Made by a program: the position numbers and the translations under genes. From NCBI GenBank assembly GCA_036244855.1, contig BQKZ01000108.1, forward strand, positions 179,805 to 197,581: 17,777 bases of DNA, given 5' to 3'. Below are positions 8,871-17,745 of the stretch, piece after piece. The DNA comes from Temnopleurus reevesii (lineage: Eukaryota > Echinodermata > Echinoidea > Temnopleuroida > Temnopleuridae). The notes beneath the pieces were generated by a model. That model made no database searches and had not been told where the DNA came from. It saw only the letters and a program-made list of their open reading frames with translations. Each line of letters starts with the position of its first letter. The first letter of the stretch is position 1.

Positions 8871-8913
8871 TACGAATTGTCATATCTGGATGATGAATTG
8901 GCCAGGAACTTAC

Positions 8914-9215
8914 CATGGGTTGCCTTCATGTGTATGGTCCCACTGCAACACATCTCTGAGCTGGGGTTAAAGGCATACGTTCCACAGCACTCTCCTGTTT
9001 CTGAGTCTGTCCCGTACGGTAGAGCTGCCGGGTACCCCATACAGCAGATCTGGTCAGCACCGATTAGTTGGTAGCCACAACAGGTGTATTCATCGGGGTG
9101 GTATGGAACGTCACCGCAGAGCTCGGGGAAGTCTTCTAGTTCGGTTATTGCTCGAATGATGCCCTGATCATCACATACTTCTGTAATTACGCTATAGGCT
9201 GTGTTCCTGCAACAT
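8914..9215 (-). CDS. Galaxin-like gene, exon E
   Basis: Coding exon of 100 full codons. The acceptor TTTTCCACCTGACAG at 9216 starts it with a single base (phase 2), and the donor CATG/GTAAGTTCC is phase 1. It contains five CC pairs (CCRNTAYS at the start, YTCCGY, QICCMG, GECCGT, EMCCSG) and the galaxin-type segments YHPDEYTCC and FNPSSEMCC. It joins exon F in frame. With the only good donor of exon D, the junction codon becomes TG plus A, a stop. Either a small exon is missing between them, or the junction codon is mutated. Confidence 0.8.
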
Positions 9216-9713
9216 CTGTCAGGTGGAAAAGGCAAACCATATAGGATAGTCATTACATGTCAACTATTCACATAATTTGGAGAAAAGTTAAGGGTATATT
9301 ATATCCCAGTTGTTAGACATATTAGAGGGCAGAATAGAACAAACTATTAGGACAATGTTGGCTATGAACATTTGGAAAAAGGTAAACGAGAAAGCAGGAT
9401 TTTCCCTCATTCTTACCATCGATTAAAAAAAATAACTTGACAAAGAACTTGATGAAATAGTTTGTGCAAGGCCTTGTTAGAAAGGTTTGATGAACAACGT
9501 CGATACAAGAACATGCCGAAAGATCTTGACGTCTCAATCGGTGGAAGGATATTGTGAATAACTTTGTGGAAAGACTTGGTGCAAGGACATTGTTACAGGA
9601 CTTGATGAAATATCTTTGATATCAGGAAATGGTGAAAGAGCGCGATGGAAAATGTAGGAAGAGTAACTTTATAAAAGAACTAAAGGAGCCATAAAAGAAG
9701 AACGTGTGCTCAC
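9216..9713 (-). other. Intron D/E of the galaxin-like gene, with degenerate tandem repeats
   Basis: 498 bp, phase 2, donor GTGAGC at 9713. About 9430-9660 repeats loose variants of ACTTGATGAAATA and TTGGTGCAAGG, probably an old minisatellite. A GATG/GTAAGA donor-like site lies near 9413-9420, but no exon with a CC motif precedes it. Confidence 0.6.
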
Positions 9714-9943
9714 CAGGCATCAGCAGAAGGTATATCATGGACGGTCGCCATGCAGCAGGTTTGGAGAGCAGGCTTGAAGGAGATGGTTGTTCCAGGGCAG
9801 CACTCCCTCTCGAAGCCATCTTCATCGAATCGCCCCCTGATGAAATCCTCACAGCACACCTCTGCCGTCGGGTCGTACAGCTCCATGCCACAGACCGCCA
9901 GAGTCCGGGAGAGAACCTCGATGCTACCATCCGCCAGGCAGAC
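9714..9943 (-). CDS. Galaxin-like gene, exon D
   Basis: Coding exon of 76 full codons plus two bases. The acceptor CCTACATCAG at 9944 is phase 0, matching exon C. The donor CCTG/GTGAGC is phase 2. It begins VCLADGS, which completes the YNTATQ-VC motif across the splice. Three CC pairs are present (EVCCED, RECCPG, QTCCMA), with YDPTAEVCC and FKPALQTCC as repeat ends. The last two bases (TG) meet the first base of exon E (A) to give TGA, the only junction in the gene that does not read through. Confidence 0.8.
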
Positions 9944-10393
9944 CTGATGTAGGTTAGGTGAAAAGAAGAAGAATAATTAGCTCGTGAGAAGAAACTGCTT
10001 CAATCACCATGGTCACTGCTATCTTTAGTCTGACGACTTACATTTGCACGTAATTGGCGATTGTCTTAAGAAGATATGAATGATACGTGCAATATTCACC
10101 CCCACAGATTGTTCAAACCACTCTTCTTTGTATTTCAATTGCTCTGGTTTCAGCTCGTCGCCACCAGCGTGCAAGCATTCAAAAGAATTAATTTTCCTAT
10201 CAGGTTCCCTTTCACCTCACTTGGGTTAATGGTAGCACAATGTGATTAATTTCCTCTTGATAATGAAATAGGTGGACTGGCTTGAATTCGAACCCACGAC
10301 CTTCTGTCTAAAAGATGCAAGATGAATTGCACTGATATATGACTGTCAGAATTCTCACACTATATGTTACAAACATTATGTATCATCCGTTAC
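9944..10393 (-). other. Intron C/D of the galaxin-like gene
   Basis: 450 bp, phase 0, from GTAACG (10393) to ACATCAG (9944). It contains a tRNA-derived SINE-like piece (10265-10350). Confidence 0.7.
10265..10350 (-). mobile_element. tRNA-derived SINE-like fragment
   Basis: On the minus strand it reads TATATCAGTGCAATTCATC, then CTTTTAGACAGAAGG, then GTGGGTTCGAATTC. The last piece matches a pol III B box (GGTTCGAATCC type), and the spacing fits a tRNA-like head, perhaps Lys-like (TTT in the anticodon position). The stems are poor, so it is not a functional tRNA. Its extent downstream (toward 10130) is unclear. Confidence 0.45.
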
Positions 10394-10554
10394 CTGGGTT
10401 GCGGTGTTATATGTGACTCTGTAACACACGGCATCATCTCCTTCGGCTGTCTTCAGTACAGGGAAATTTCCCGCTGGATCGCACAGCTCGTTCTCAGACA
10501 AAATGAACGAATCACAGCATTGCCCTTGGCCAGTCGGTACATCGTGGAGAACCT
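10394..10554 (-). CDS. Galaxin-like gene, exon C
   Basis: Coding exon of 53 full codons. The acceptor CTCTACAACAG at 10555 is phase 1 (exon B G plus AG gives Glu). The donor ACCCAG/GTAACG is phase 0, the only phase 0 boundary in the gene. It has one CC pair (GQCCDS) and several single Cys (ELCDP, AVCYR). It ends YNTATQ, completed by VC in exon D. This is the least repeat-like exon before the C-terminal one. Confidence 0.8.
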
Positions 10555-10878
10555 CTGTTGTAGAGTTAAAAAAAAATTAAAGGAAACTTGGTAAAAGTCA
10601 GCGATATAATTGAATTTCGTCGTAGTTTATCAATTGATTATCACACTTTGATATTCCACGCACACGATGACCCGTGTTGTCCTCTGATTTTCATTAGTTG
10701 GTGTTTTGTAATGTTGAACACGTGAAAATGATACTGCCTCTTGTCAAAGCCTCAAGTTCTCTCTCAGTTGTTTCAGACATATTTTTATTTAACCCTTTTA
10801 CTTCAGTTGTGTCTCATTGTAAAGGTAGAGTTATATTTGCCATGATTCATCCGTTTTCTTAAAAACCTGAAATGAGTT

Positions 10879-11040
10879 TGGTATGGTATTGTATTGTATG
10901 GTATTTATTTCTACTTCAATTAAAAAAATTAAAGGCGTACAATGAATACGATAGGCTAAGAGGTATAAAACACTGACAAGACAATTAGTTGAAATGCTCC
11001 CTATGTAAAAGCCGCTCTAGATTTAATTAAATAATTGCAT
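10879..11040 (-). mobile_element. LINE-like 3' end with ATACC-rich tail
   Basis: On the minus strand, sequence ending GAAGTAGAAATAAATACC runs into a simple tail of ATACAATACAATACCATACC. Such AAATAAATACC tails are common at the 3' ends of invertebrate non-LTR retrotransposons. No reverse transcriptase frame is present, and the inner boundary is approximate. Confidence 0.45.
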
Positions 11041-11117
11041 TTCAAAGCCTAATTGCACGTGATACATTGACAAGATATAATCAGGAAATGATCCCTTGGT
11101 CGGCCATTGGTCTCCTC

Positions 11118-11250
11118 AGGCCCCGGTCACATAAGACCCCGGAAACAACACGATTCAACACAACTCTTTGTTAATTCACAGTTAACTGCCTCCGAACAAA
11201 GAGTCGTGTTGAATCGTGTTGCTTCCAGGGGCCCTATGTGACCGGGGCTT
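11118..11250. mobile_element. Foldback MITE touching the exon B splice donor
   Basis: Inverted arms: AGGCCCCGGTCACATAAG against the reverse complement of TATGTGACCGGGGCTT, then AACACGATTCAACACAACTC against GAGTCGTGTTGAATCGTGTT, and CTTTG against CAAAG. The loop is about 11169-11198. The right end stops within two or three bases of the donor GT at 11253-11252. On the minus strand the intron opens GTAAAGCCCCGG, so the element end supplies the bases after GTA. Confidence 0.85.
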
Positions 11251-11253
11251 TAC

Positions 11254-11502
11254 CTCCTTGAACTCCACGGCAGCAGGTGGCCTGATCGGGATCGTACGCC
11301 CGGACATCCTCCGGGCCAGTACCGCAGCATTCCCCAACGACCACGTTGTCAAAGCTCCGGCTTGCCATCTCACAGCATGTCTGTCTCGTGGGGTCGTAGG
11401 TTGACAGGCCGCAACACTCATCGGTTGGGGAAGTCTTCTCGAAGACGCTTGATGACTCGTCCGCGTAGCTGCAGCATAGACCGGTCGTCCTGTTGTATGT
11501 GT
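11254..11502 (-). CDS. Galaxin-like gene, exon B
   Basis: Coding exon, 249 bp, with phase 1 at both ends (acceptor TCCCATACAG, donor AAGGAG/GTAAAG). A symmetric exon of this kind can be duplicated or skipped without breaking the frame. Five CC pairs are present (GLCCSY, ECCGLS, QTCCEM, ECCGTG, ATCCRG), with the classic galaxin segments TYNRTTGLCC, TYDPTRQTCC and YDPDQATCC. NRT is a possible N-glycosylation site if the protein is secreted. It joins exon A (G plus AC gives Asp) and exon C in frame. Confidence 0.85.
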
Positions 11503-12130
11503 CTGTATGGGATGATTCGAAAGGGGAAATAATAAATCGGAACACAAATTGCCTCGTCAATCCTTTGACTTTTGTGAGGTAGGTAAATTCAGATGTAAAT
11601 AAACTGCATGTATATCGTGATCTAGAAGGCAGAACGAACGTGAGCCATTAAAGCAGGCAACATTAAAACTGAAAACATTTTTTTGGGGCTTGATTATTCA
11701 AACGAATGCAGGACCATTAATCTGGGTGGTGTTTCAACAAACTTTAAGAACGAGCTCTAGCAATGAATACACATAATATAATCGACCGTTAACACAAGAA
11801 CAGACCTTCTTATCTTGGTGAAAACAACCGTTTCTAAATATCTTGGCAATGAGTCCTCAGAGACGTACACGGGGGGCAAGATTAACCAGATTCCAGATAC
11901 AAGATTCATGTGACTCGACACCAAGGTTGATTCCCTTTTGATCATGTTGATAGGTTCATCCACAACTCTTTGGATCATATTGATTTTTCACAAATAAGCT
12001 TCCAGATGGTTGAAAACCATTCACTGTCATGATTTCGGTACGATACCCCTTAAGTAAAAAAAAAAAAAAAAGGGTATGCTACTTTACACAGGAGATTCAA
12101 AGCTTTTCTGGAGAAGAATTTTGTTCCTAC
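11503..12130 (-). other. Intron A/B of the galaxin-like gene
   Basis: 628 bp, phase 1, from GTAGGA (12130) to CATACAG (11503). It has an A17-type run around 12055-12071. The GGTGGTGTTTCAACAAACTT piece near 11725 resembles the end of a common MITE type, but no partner end was found. Confidence 0.65.
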
Positions 12131-12331
12131 CTTGCCCACAGCATGCGATGTTCTCTCCCCTCACGTACAGCGTATCTTGGCAACAGATGTGGTCGGTCTT
12201 GAAGTATGAGATTCCTCCACAGCACGCTTGAACGTTGGGCATCTCGGGGATTCCCCTAAAGAGGTTGCTATGGCAACAAGATGACTGCGAAGGGAGGTAC
12301 GATTCGGATCCACAGCATTGTGCCGAGTTAT
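12131..12331 (-). CDS. Galaxin-like gene, exon A (most 5' exon recognised)
   Basis: Coding exon, 201 bp, phase 1 at both ends (acceptor AATTTCCCAG, donor GGCAAG/GTAGGA). Five CC pairs are present (AQCCGS, SSCCHS, QACCGG, HICCQD, IACCGQ). It has no start methionine or signal peptide and opens at a phase 1 acceptor, so at least one upstream exon must exist. I could not find it in 12334-13342; it may be beyond copy 2 of the composite repeat or outside the window. Together the eight exons give about 918 codons. Confidence 0.8.
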
Positions 12332-12798
12332 CTGGGAAATTGAGAATGATATATTAGAGAATTTCGACAATTTCTATTTGATGGAGATGGTGGAACTTTA
12401 AAATGGCTATTGAGAGCGAAAGGAGTCGGTAATAATAACAATATTGATGATNGTAAACTGTAATACTCTCACTCTCGCTTCACGATTAGTACATCCTTGA
12501 CCATTAGTCTATAAATAGATGAAGTTGACCAATATTCACTTGCTCGTTAAAAATATGAAATGATAAGAGGGGAAACCAGTATATTAATTGTTTAAATGTC
12601 ATAAATGTGAAATCGTTAAGAAGTCCGTTTTCCCCTAATGGAGAAATGATTACATTGTTTCGGAAATATAGCAAGTCGTTTGAATTAGGGTTTGTTTAAT
12701 TGCTGATTTTTATTGCCAACATCGATGGTGATCAGATGTGTAACTTTAGGGTGGGTTATATTGTAAATTATGAATCATCGTGGGGGATTTCGTTCGTA

Positions 12799-12860
12799 CA
12801 CTACAAAAAGTGTTGGGTGAAAAGTCAACCCAACCAAATGTTTGGCAATGTTTTCATCAT
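12799..12860. mobile_element. Truncated relative of the TA foldback element
   Basis: TA (12797-12798) is followed by CACTACAAAAAGTGTTGGGT and then AAAGTCAACCCAACC. The layout is the same as the ends of the elements at 153 and 13494 (CACTGCAAAAACGCTGGTGT, then a short inverted block). No matching right end was found nearby, so it looks truncated or rearranged. Confidence 0.45.
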
Positions 12861-13043
12861 CCGTTTATACTTTACGATTAATTATATTTCAGCCTACCGA
12901 ATGATTGATCAATATATTGCCTAAAAATAAGTGAAGTTGGCAATGAGCCTTATAATAAGGAACAACTTTTGCTTCACTAATGAGGAGAAAAATCCCAACG
13001 GTAGGTTAACTTTTTATCTAACACATTTTAAAGTGTAGAATGG

Positions 13044-13110
13044 ACATGGTATAGTGGATTATGTCCCCGAGGTAACACCCTTCAATTTATTGGTTCGAAT
13101 TCATGTCTTG
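13044..13110 (+). other. tRNA-like segment (SINE head or tRNA pseudogene)
   Basis: It contains TGGTATAGTGG, a match to the pol III A box, and GGTTCGAATTC, a B box, about 45 bp apart. The outer ends GACATG and CATGTC can pair. The T stem and anticodon stem pair poorly, so it is not likely to be a working tRNA. Confidence 0.35.
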
Positions 13111-13493
13111 TCTTATTTCCTATGGCCCACGAAATTATACCACAGTGCAGCCGCAATGAAAGGCACTCTACGCTAAAGCATTGCCCATTTGGGGTTTTTC
13201 CCCTGATATTATTTACACATCTCCTTGGCATTGTGCAAACGTAGTCTGCAAGCAAATACCCTAGGCTTTCGGTGTGGGCAGGCGCAGAGCGTGATACAGT
13301 GTACAGGTGTATGCATTGTGTGACTACATCACACACAGCATTGCTCTATCCTCAGTCTGTTGACACACTCTGCATACCATGTACTACTCTCTGTACATGC
13401 ACACAACGAAAGCCAAGGGTCTGTTCTGGCAGACAAGTGAAAACGCACCACGCTTTATCTTGAACCATGAGCATTTTCATGAGCGCTATTCTA

Positions 13494-13749
13494 CACTGCA
13501 AAAACGCTGGTGTTAAATTTAACACCAACCGGAATGTGTATATAGAAAAGTGTTAAAATAACACCAGTTTAGAATCAAATCAATATATTTAAACACCGAC
13601 TGGTGTTGTTCGAGGCCTTAAACAACACCAGTTGGTTTCTGAAATATATTAAATGGACTCTAAACTGGTGTTATTTTAACACTTTTCTGGTGTGGTCCTA
13701 TTTATATATTCCGACTGGTGTTAAATCTAACACCAGCATTTTTGCAGTG
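13494..13749. mobile_element. Foldback MITE, TA target site, copy 2
   Basis: Counterpart of 153-403. Ends CACTGCAAAAACGCTGG and CCAGCATTTTTGCAGTG, with TA at 13492-13493 and 13750-13751. It is 256 bp, with several internal differences from copy 1. Confidence 0.8.
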
Positions 13750-14583
13750 TAGAGGCCTTCATTATTATCAACAACATCATTCAGTGGGAACCAACCCCTG
13801 TAATGGTCAAGTTTTGAATGAATGAAGAAAAATCTTATGAATAAACTGTGAATTCTTTTTAGCAAAATCGGACAATCCGTTTATATGTTTTGAGTTTTCA
13901 AATTCACAGAGGTATGAGGATCACTGCATGCCGCTGATGGAGATCATTGCGATCGGCAACATCGACGGAATCTGTGACGTCATGTCGGACAAGGCCTCAT
14001 TCACTTTGTAAATAGAATTTTACGGCAGGGATCGTGATATCTTGGTGATTTTGAAAACTCGTAACTTTTGAACGGGTTGTCCGATTTTGTTCCAGTTTTT
14101 ACAGTTTGTTCATTTGATTTTATTTCATTCAATGAGAGCACGATGATTCCAGGGGCTGGTTCCCCGTTAATATACTGTCGTTTTAAATGAAATCATCATT
14201 ATGACAAATTAAACACAAGCGGAGTAATTAAGCTAACAAGGTGGAAACTGGGTTCTATCGCCTCTCTCCCTCGCAAATGCAAAACAAAATGGAGGTTGTG
14301 TCAAACTTGACAATGATATGAAGTTGAACATTTTCATCGATTTACGTTGATTTGCACCCTCTCATTTTATACACCAAATATTGTGTAAGCATTTTGACCT
14401 CTTCTTTTTTCACGAATTCTGCTTTAGGGGATGTGAAGCATGATAGATGATCGCACCGTCATTCAAAATGTGCTTGACTATGAGCATTTATACAGTCACC
14501 ATCATTTTTTGAGGATTTCTATAGCATTTGATGTGTAATAGTTCTCAGTGTATTATTCATCTTCAGTGTCATATTGCACAATA

Positions 14584-14719
14584 CTAAATGGGGGTTCCCC
14601 CTAATAGACGAGTTCTGGTTTAGAAATTTTTTTTTTTAAATTTTTTTTTTTCTAAATGGGGGTTCCCCCTAATAGACGAGTTCTGGTTTAGAAATTTTTT
14701 TTTTTAAATTTTTAACTAT
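14584..14719. repeat. 68-bp tandem duplication in copy 2
   Basis: The unit starting CTAAATGGGGGTTCCCCCTA occurs at 14584 and again at 14652, each ending in a T/A-rich run. Copy 1 has it once (about 1207-1270). It could be slippage between poly-T runs or an assembly artefact. Confidence 0.85.
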
Positions 14720-15022
14720 GGCAACATCTATCGTAGATGGGGTAGTTCTCTTTACGGTATATTCTTTCAATTATATTGAAGTGTATTTTAGAGAATGCAG
14801 AGTAGTTTATAATCAAGTATTTTGATGCAATAAATTGTGTATCGATATATTACCCGCATGTTGATATTGAATATGCTAAATATTCTACAATTATGAATTT
14901 TCAGAACAAGATTCAGGTAGATTTTATTTGTCAAAATCCCTGTAGAGAAAGCGTGTACGATTCATTTTCCAAATTGGATCGTAAGCCGATCGTAAAGGCC
15001 ACCTTACGCTACACGACTTTAA

Positions 15023-15198
15023 TGGGGTGTTGTTCAAAATCAACTGCAAATCAACTGCAACTTTGCAGATTGTAACGCGCATTTTCATTCGCGCACGGTA
15101 TGCGCATTTAACAAGATGCGCATGAAACAATGATTTTGATTGGCACGTTCCGATCAACTGCAACTTGCGATCAATTGCAACTTTTGAACAACACCCCC
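15023..15198. mobile_element. 176-bp MITE inserted at TTAA, copy 2
   Basis: Counterpart of 1578-1753, same length and ends, with TTAA at 15019-15022 and 15199-15202. Confidence 0.85.
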
Positions 15199-15201
15199 TT
15201 A

Positions 15202-15370
15202 AGTCTTACGACCTTGCAACCTATTTTTTAGAACACTGAATCACGCTATAATAGGTCGTCTCACCTGCTCACGGCGAGGCACTTGATACTTAAAACTTGA
15301 TGAAGTATCAAGTGAACCTTACTGTGAGACGACGTATTACAGCGTTTTTCTAGTCGTAATGTCGTACGAC
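15202..15370. repeat. Long imperfect hairpin, copy 2
   Basis: Counterpart of 1757-1925; the same arms and loop are present. Confidence 0.7.
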
Positions 15371-15414
15371 TGAAATTCGTGTGCTGGCGGTAGACTTTTT
15401 ATCCTTTCTAGCAA

Positions 15415-15684
15415 TATATACCTCCCCTCCTGTCAATGTACATATTATTATCAATACTGTTGGGTTTTTTTTCCTTCTTTCAATTTGAGTATTTAACAAT
15501 AATGCTAATAGTATTCGATTTAAGTAGTCAATAGTAGCCTATAGGGATACTGTTTGGACATTTGTATATTTGTAGGCCTATATATTATTATATGTGTTAT
15601 TGTTTGCAAACAGGGCCTTATGGAAGATCACCAAATTGGTGAAATGAGCCACCCTGTATGAATATCAGAAGTAAATGAATAAAC
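15415..15684 (+). mobile_element. Retroelement-like 3' tail (possible), copy 2
   Basis: Counterpart of 1970-2240 at constant offset. It carries the same CCACCCTGTATGAATA context. Absent from the diverged copy near 17178. Confidence 0.35.
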
Positions 15685-15750
15685 TCCTGACACCTAATCC
15701 ATGTTACAAGCCACATGGATATCCCCATGAACGCTTGAATTAGACTCCTG

Positions 15751-15927
15751 TGGCCAATTGCACGAAATAGTCTTAGCTATCCTCTTCATGCTAAGGCGTC
15801 TTAAGTTATTGTGCCATCCTCTTAACATAGTCGTATCGACGCTAATGTCTAAGTTACGAGGGTGGCACAAGAAGTAAAGACGTCTTAGCAAGAATAGGAT
15901 AGCTAAGACCATTTCGAGCAATCGGCC
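15751..15927. mobile_element. 177-bp foldback MITE with CCTG duplication, copy 2
   Basis: Counterpart of 2306-2482, same length. CCTG at 15747-15750 and 15928-15931. Empty-site counterpart at 17240-17243. Confidence 0.85.
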
Positions 15928-16139
15928 CCTGATTGATGACAAGCTAATCGTGTAGACTGATCATATTTATGCCATAGCGCCATCTCATGGCTTTCCAAGA
16001 AAAGTTTAGGCAGTGGTCATGAACCATTTTTGTATTGCAACCTGAAGAATTACACGAAAAAGTGAANACAAAGTAGTCCTCAGATTGTCTATGATTTGAA
16101 ACTGATTTGTTTCTTGTAGACGGTATAAATTGAGCGGAT

Positions 16140-17370
16140 TAATGCATTGACATTATATCTTTAATATTCATATTCATATAAGTTTTCAGAACAATTTAGA
16201 AATCTTCTACGATTAATTTTCCAAATTAGATCGTAAGCCTATCTTAAAGGCCCCACACACTACACGACTGTAAGTCTTACGACTTGACACGCTATAACAC
16301 ACTCGTCTCACGGTGAGGTACTCGATACTTGAAACTTGATGAAGTATCAAGTGAACCTAACCGTAAGACGACGTATTACAGCGTGTTTCTGGTCTTAAAG
16401 GAGGACTCCACGCCCAAAATCTTTGCTTTGATTGAAAGCGCAAAAATCAGACAATCAGATAAAAAAAATTTTGAGCGAAAACGGATAACAGATAAGAAAG
16501 TTATGAATATTTGAAAAATATCTTAATTTTTTTGTATAACAGTTATATTTCTGACAAATTTGCAACATTGGGTCACGTGACAAGACGTTTTGATGGCGTA
16601 GGTTCGTCACTTTTCTAGAATAAGTGTATTATATCTCTTAGGTTTTTATGTTCAGTTTTAAAGTCATTGGACGCAAAACTAATTCCTTTTCTCGACGAAT
16701 TCATCAAGTTGAATATCTTTTCTTGATTATGACTTCTGAAATATTATTCATGAAGGAGAGATAATAACATTATATAGATGAATGTGATTTTAATAAACAG
16801 CATATATCTAATAAGAAATATGTATTTTGTGTTATAATTGACGCTTTCATTACATCAAACTTACGTTTCCTACTGTAAATTTGGTAAAGAAAAAATAATA
16901 AGGGAATAAAAGGCAATGATATGCAATAAGCCGAGTGTAGAGAAGTGACGAACCTACGTCATCATCATTTCCTGTCACGTGATCCAAAGTTGCCAATTTG
17001 CTAAAAATATAACTGTTTGAATTATAAATTCGTAACTTCTTCATTCATTGTCTGATTTCGCTCAAACTTTTTTTTTAATATGTTCGTCTAATTTATTTTT
17101 GGCCTGGAGTAACCGTTTAATGCCGTAATACTGAAATTCATGTGCTTTGTGGTAGGCTTTTGATCCTTTCCAGCAACTACTGACGCCTAATCCATGTGAC
17201 AAATCACACGGATTTCCCCATGAATAATTGAAATACACTCCTGATTGATGACAAGCGAGTCGTGTAAACTGATCATATTTATGCCATAGCGCCATCTCAT
17301 GGCTTTTCAAGAAAAGTTTAGGCAGTGGTCATTAAACATTTTTTTGTTGTTGCAATGTGAAGAATTACAC
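16140..17370. repeat. Diverged partial copy of the composite repeat
   Basis: It matches parts of 14890-16060 at lower similarity: TTTTCCAAATTAGATCGTAAG, then the hairpin with GATACTTGAAACTTGATGAA, then CTAATCCATGTGACAAATC, then the segment ATGCCATAGCGCCATCTCAT. It lacks the 176-bp and 177-bp MITEs and the retroelement-like tail, and instead holds a 718-bp insertion. The lineage therefore split before those insertions, or the region is a different genomic copy joined across the N. Confidence 0.75.
16399..17116. mobile_element. 718-bp TTAA element with long inverted arms
   Basis: Flanked by TTAA at 16395-16398 and 17117-17120. The left end reads AAGGAGGACTCCACGCCCAA; the reverse complement of the right end reads ACGGTTACTCCAGGCCAAAA. 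The arms pair over about 200 bp, for example GTAGGTTCGTCACTT against AAGTGACGAACCTAC, GGTCACGTGAC against GTCACGTGATC, and AACAGTTATATTT against AAATATAACTGTT. The other two repeat copies show the empty site (AGTCGTAATGTCGTACGACT). TTAA duplications fit piggyBac or Kolobok. No transposase frame; the two roughly 60-codon frames inside are arm sequence. Confidence 0.8.
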
Positions 17371-17442
17371 GAAAAGTGAATGCCTGATGTTTATTTTTTT
17401 ATATGCGTTTATTTTTTTAATATGCTTTTATGCTTAATATAT

Positions 17443-17569
17443 GTAAGACTGTCGATCGTTTATCACAAGAACTGATACCAGTCGTGCTTAAAGTCTTTCT
17501 TATAGACTTGAAGAACAATTTTACACACGACTGGTATCACGTCTTGTGTTAGATGATCGAGAAACTTAC
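17443..17569. repeat. Hairpin near the end of the composite repeat, copy 2
   Basis: Counterpart of 2668-2795. The arms carry ACTGATACCAGTCGTG against CACGACTGGTATCA, a longer perfect match than in copy 1. Confidence 0.75.
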
Positions 17570-17745
17570 GTCTATTAGATTTGTTAACGTACTCCAGTCT
17601 TTCTTAAAGTCGTGTGCAACTTTAAAAATGATTAATTTTGGTGAAACACCTCTCCGATGTATGTTTTGGTCACTGGTCAAAGCAGCACGGCAAACAATTT
17701 TGTAGACACCTTGGATATCGCTGAAGTTTGGCATTGCCCACCGGA

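Larger units (their letters stand above)
8217..8913 (-). other. Intron E/F of the galaxin-like gene
   Basis: 697 bp, phase 1, from GTAAGTTCC (8913) to TTTAACAG (8217). It contains a minisatellite close to the donor and a degraded foldback element, both listed separately. Confidence 0.75.
10555..11253 (-). other. Intron B/C of the galaxin-like gene
   Basis: 699 bp, phase 1, from GTAAAG (11253) to CAACAG (10555). It holds a foldback element directly at the donor and a LINE-like tail, both listed separately. Confidence 0.75.
12332..13342. other. Stretch without a convincing gene, upstream of exon A
   Basis: No signal-peptide exon with a phase 1 donor was recognised on the minus strand. An 84-codon minus frame at 13082-13336 has scattered Cys but no CC motif or known domain. 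A single N lies at 12452. It contains a truncated foldback end (12799-12860) and a tRNA-like segment (13044-13110). Confidence 0.5.

Noticed and set aside
9413..9540. Possible extra exon in intron D/E ending at GATG/GTAAGA
   Set aside because: The upstream sequence has no convincing acceptor and no CC motif. I keep it only as a place to look when solving the TGA junction.
10265..10350. Functional tRNA gene
   Set aside because: The B box is good but the stems do not pair and no clear A box is present; it fits a SINE-type relic.
13082..13336. 84-codon minus frame as a possible first galaxin exon
   Set aside because: It has no signal peptide, no CC motif and no donor of the required phase 1 that I could support.
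14584..14719. CRISPR-like or regulatory direct repeat
   Set aside because: There are only two tandem units, with poly-T junctions, in eukaryotic repeat DNA; slippage or assembly explains it.
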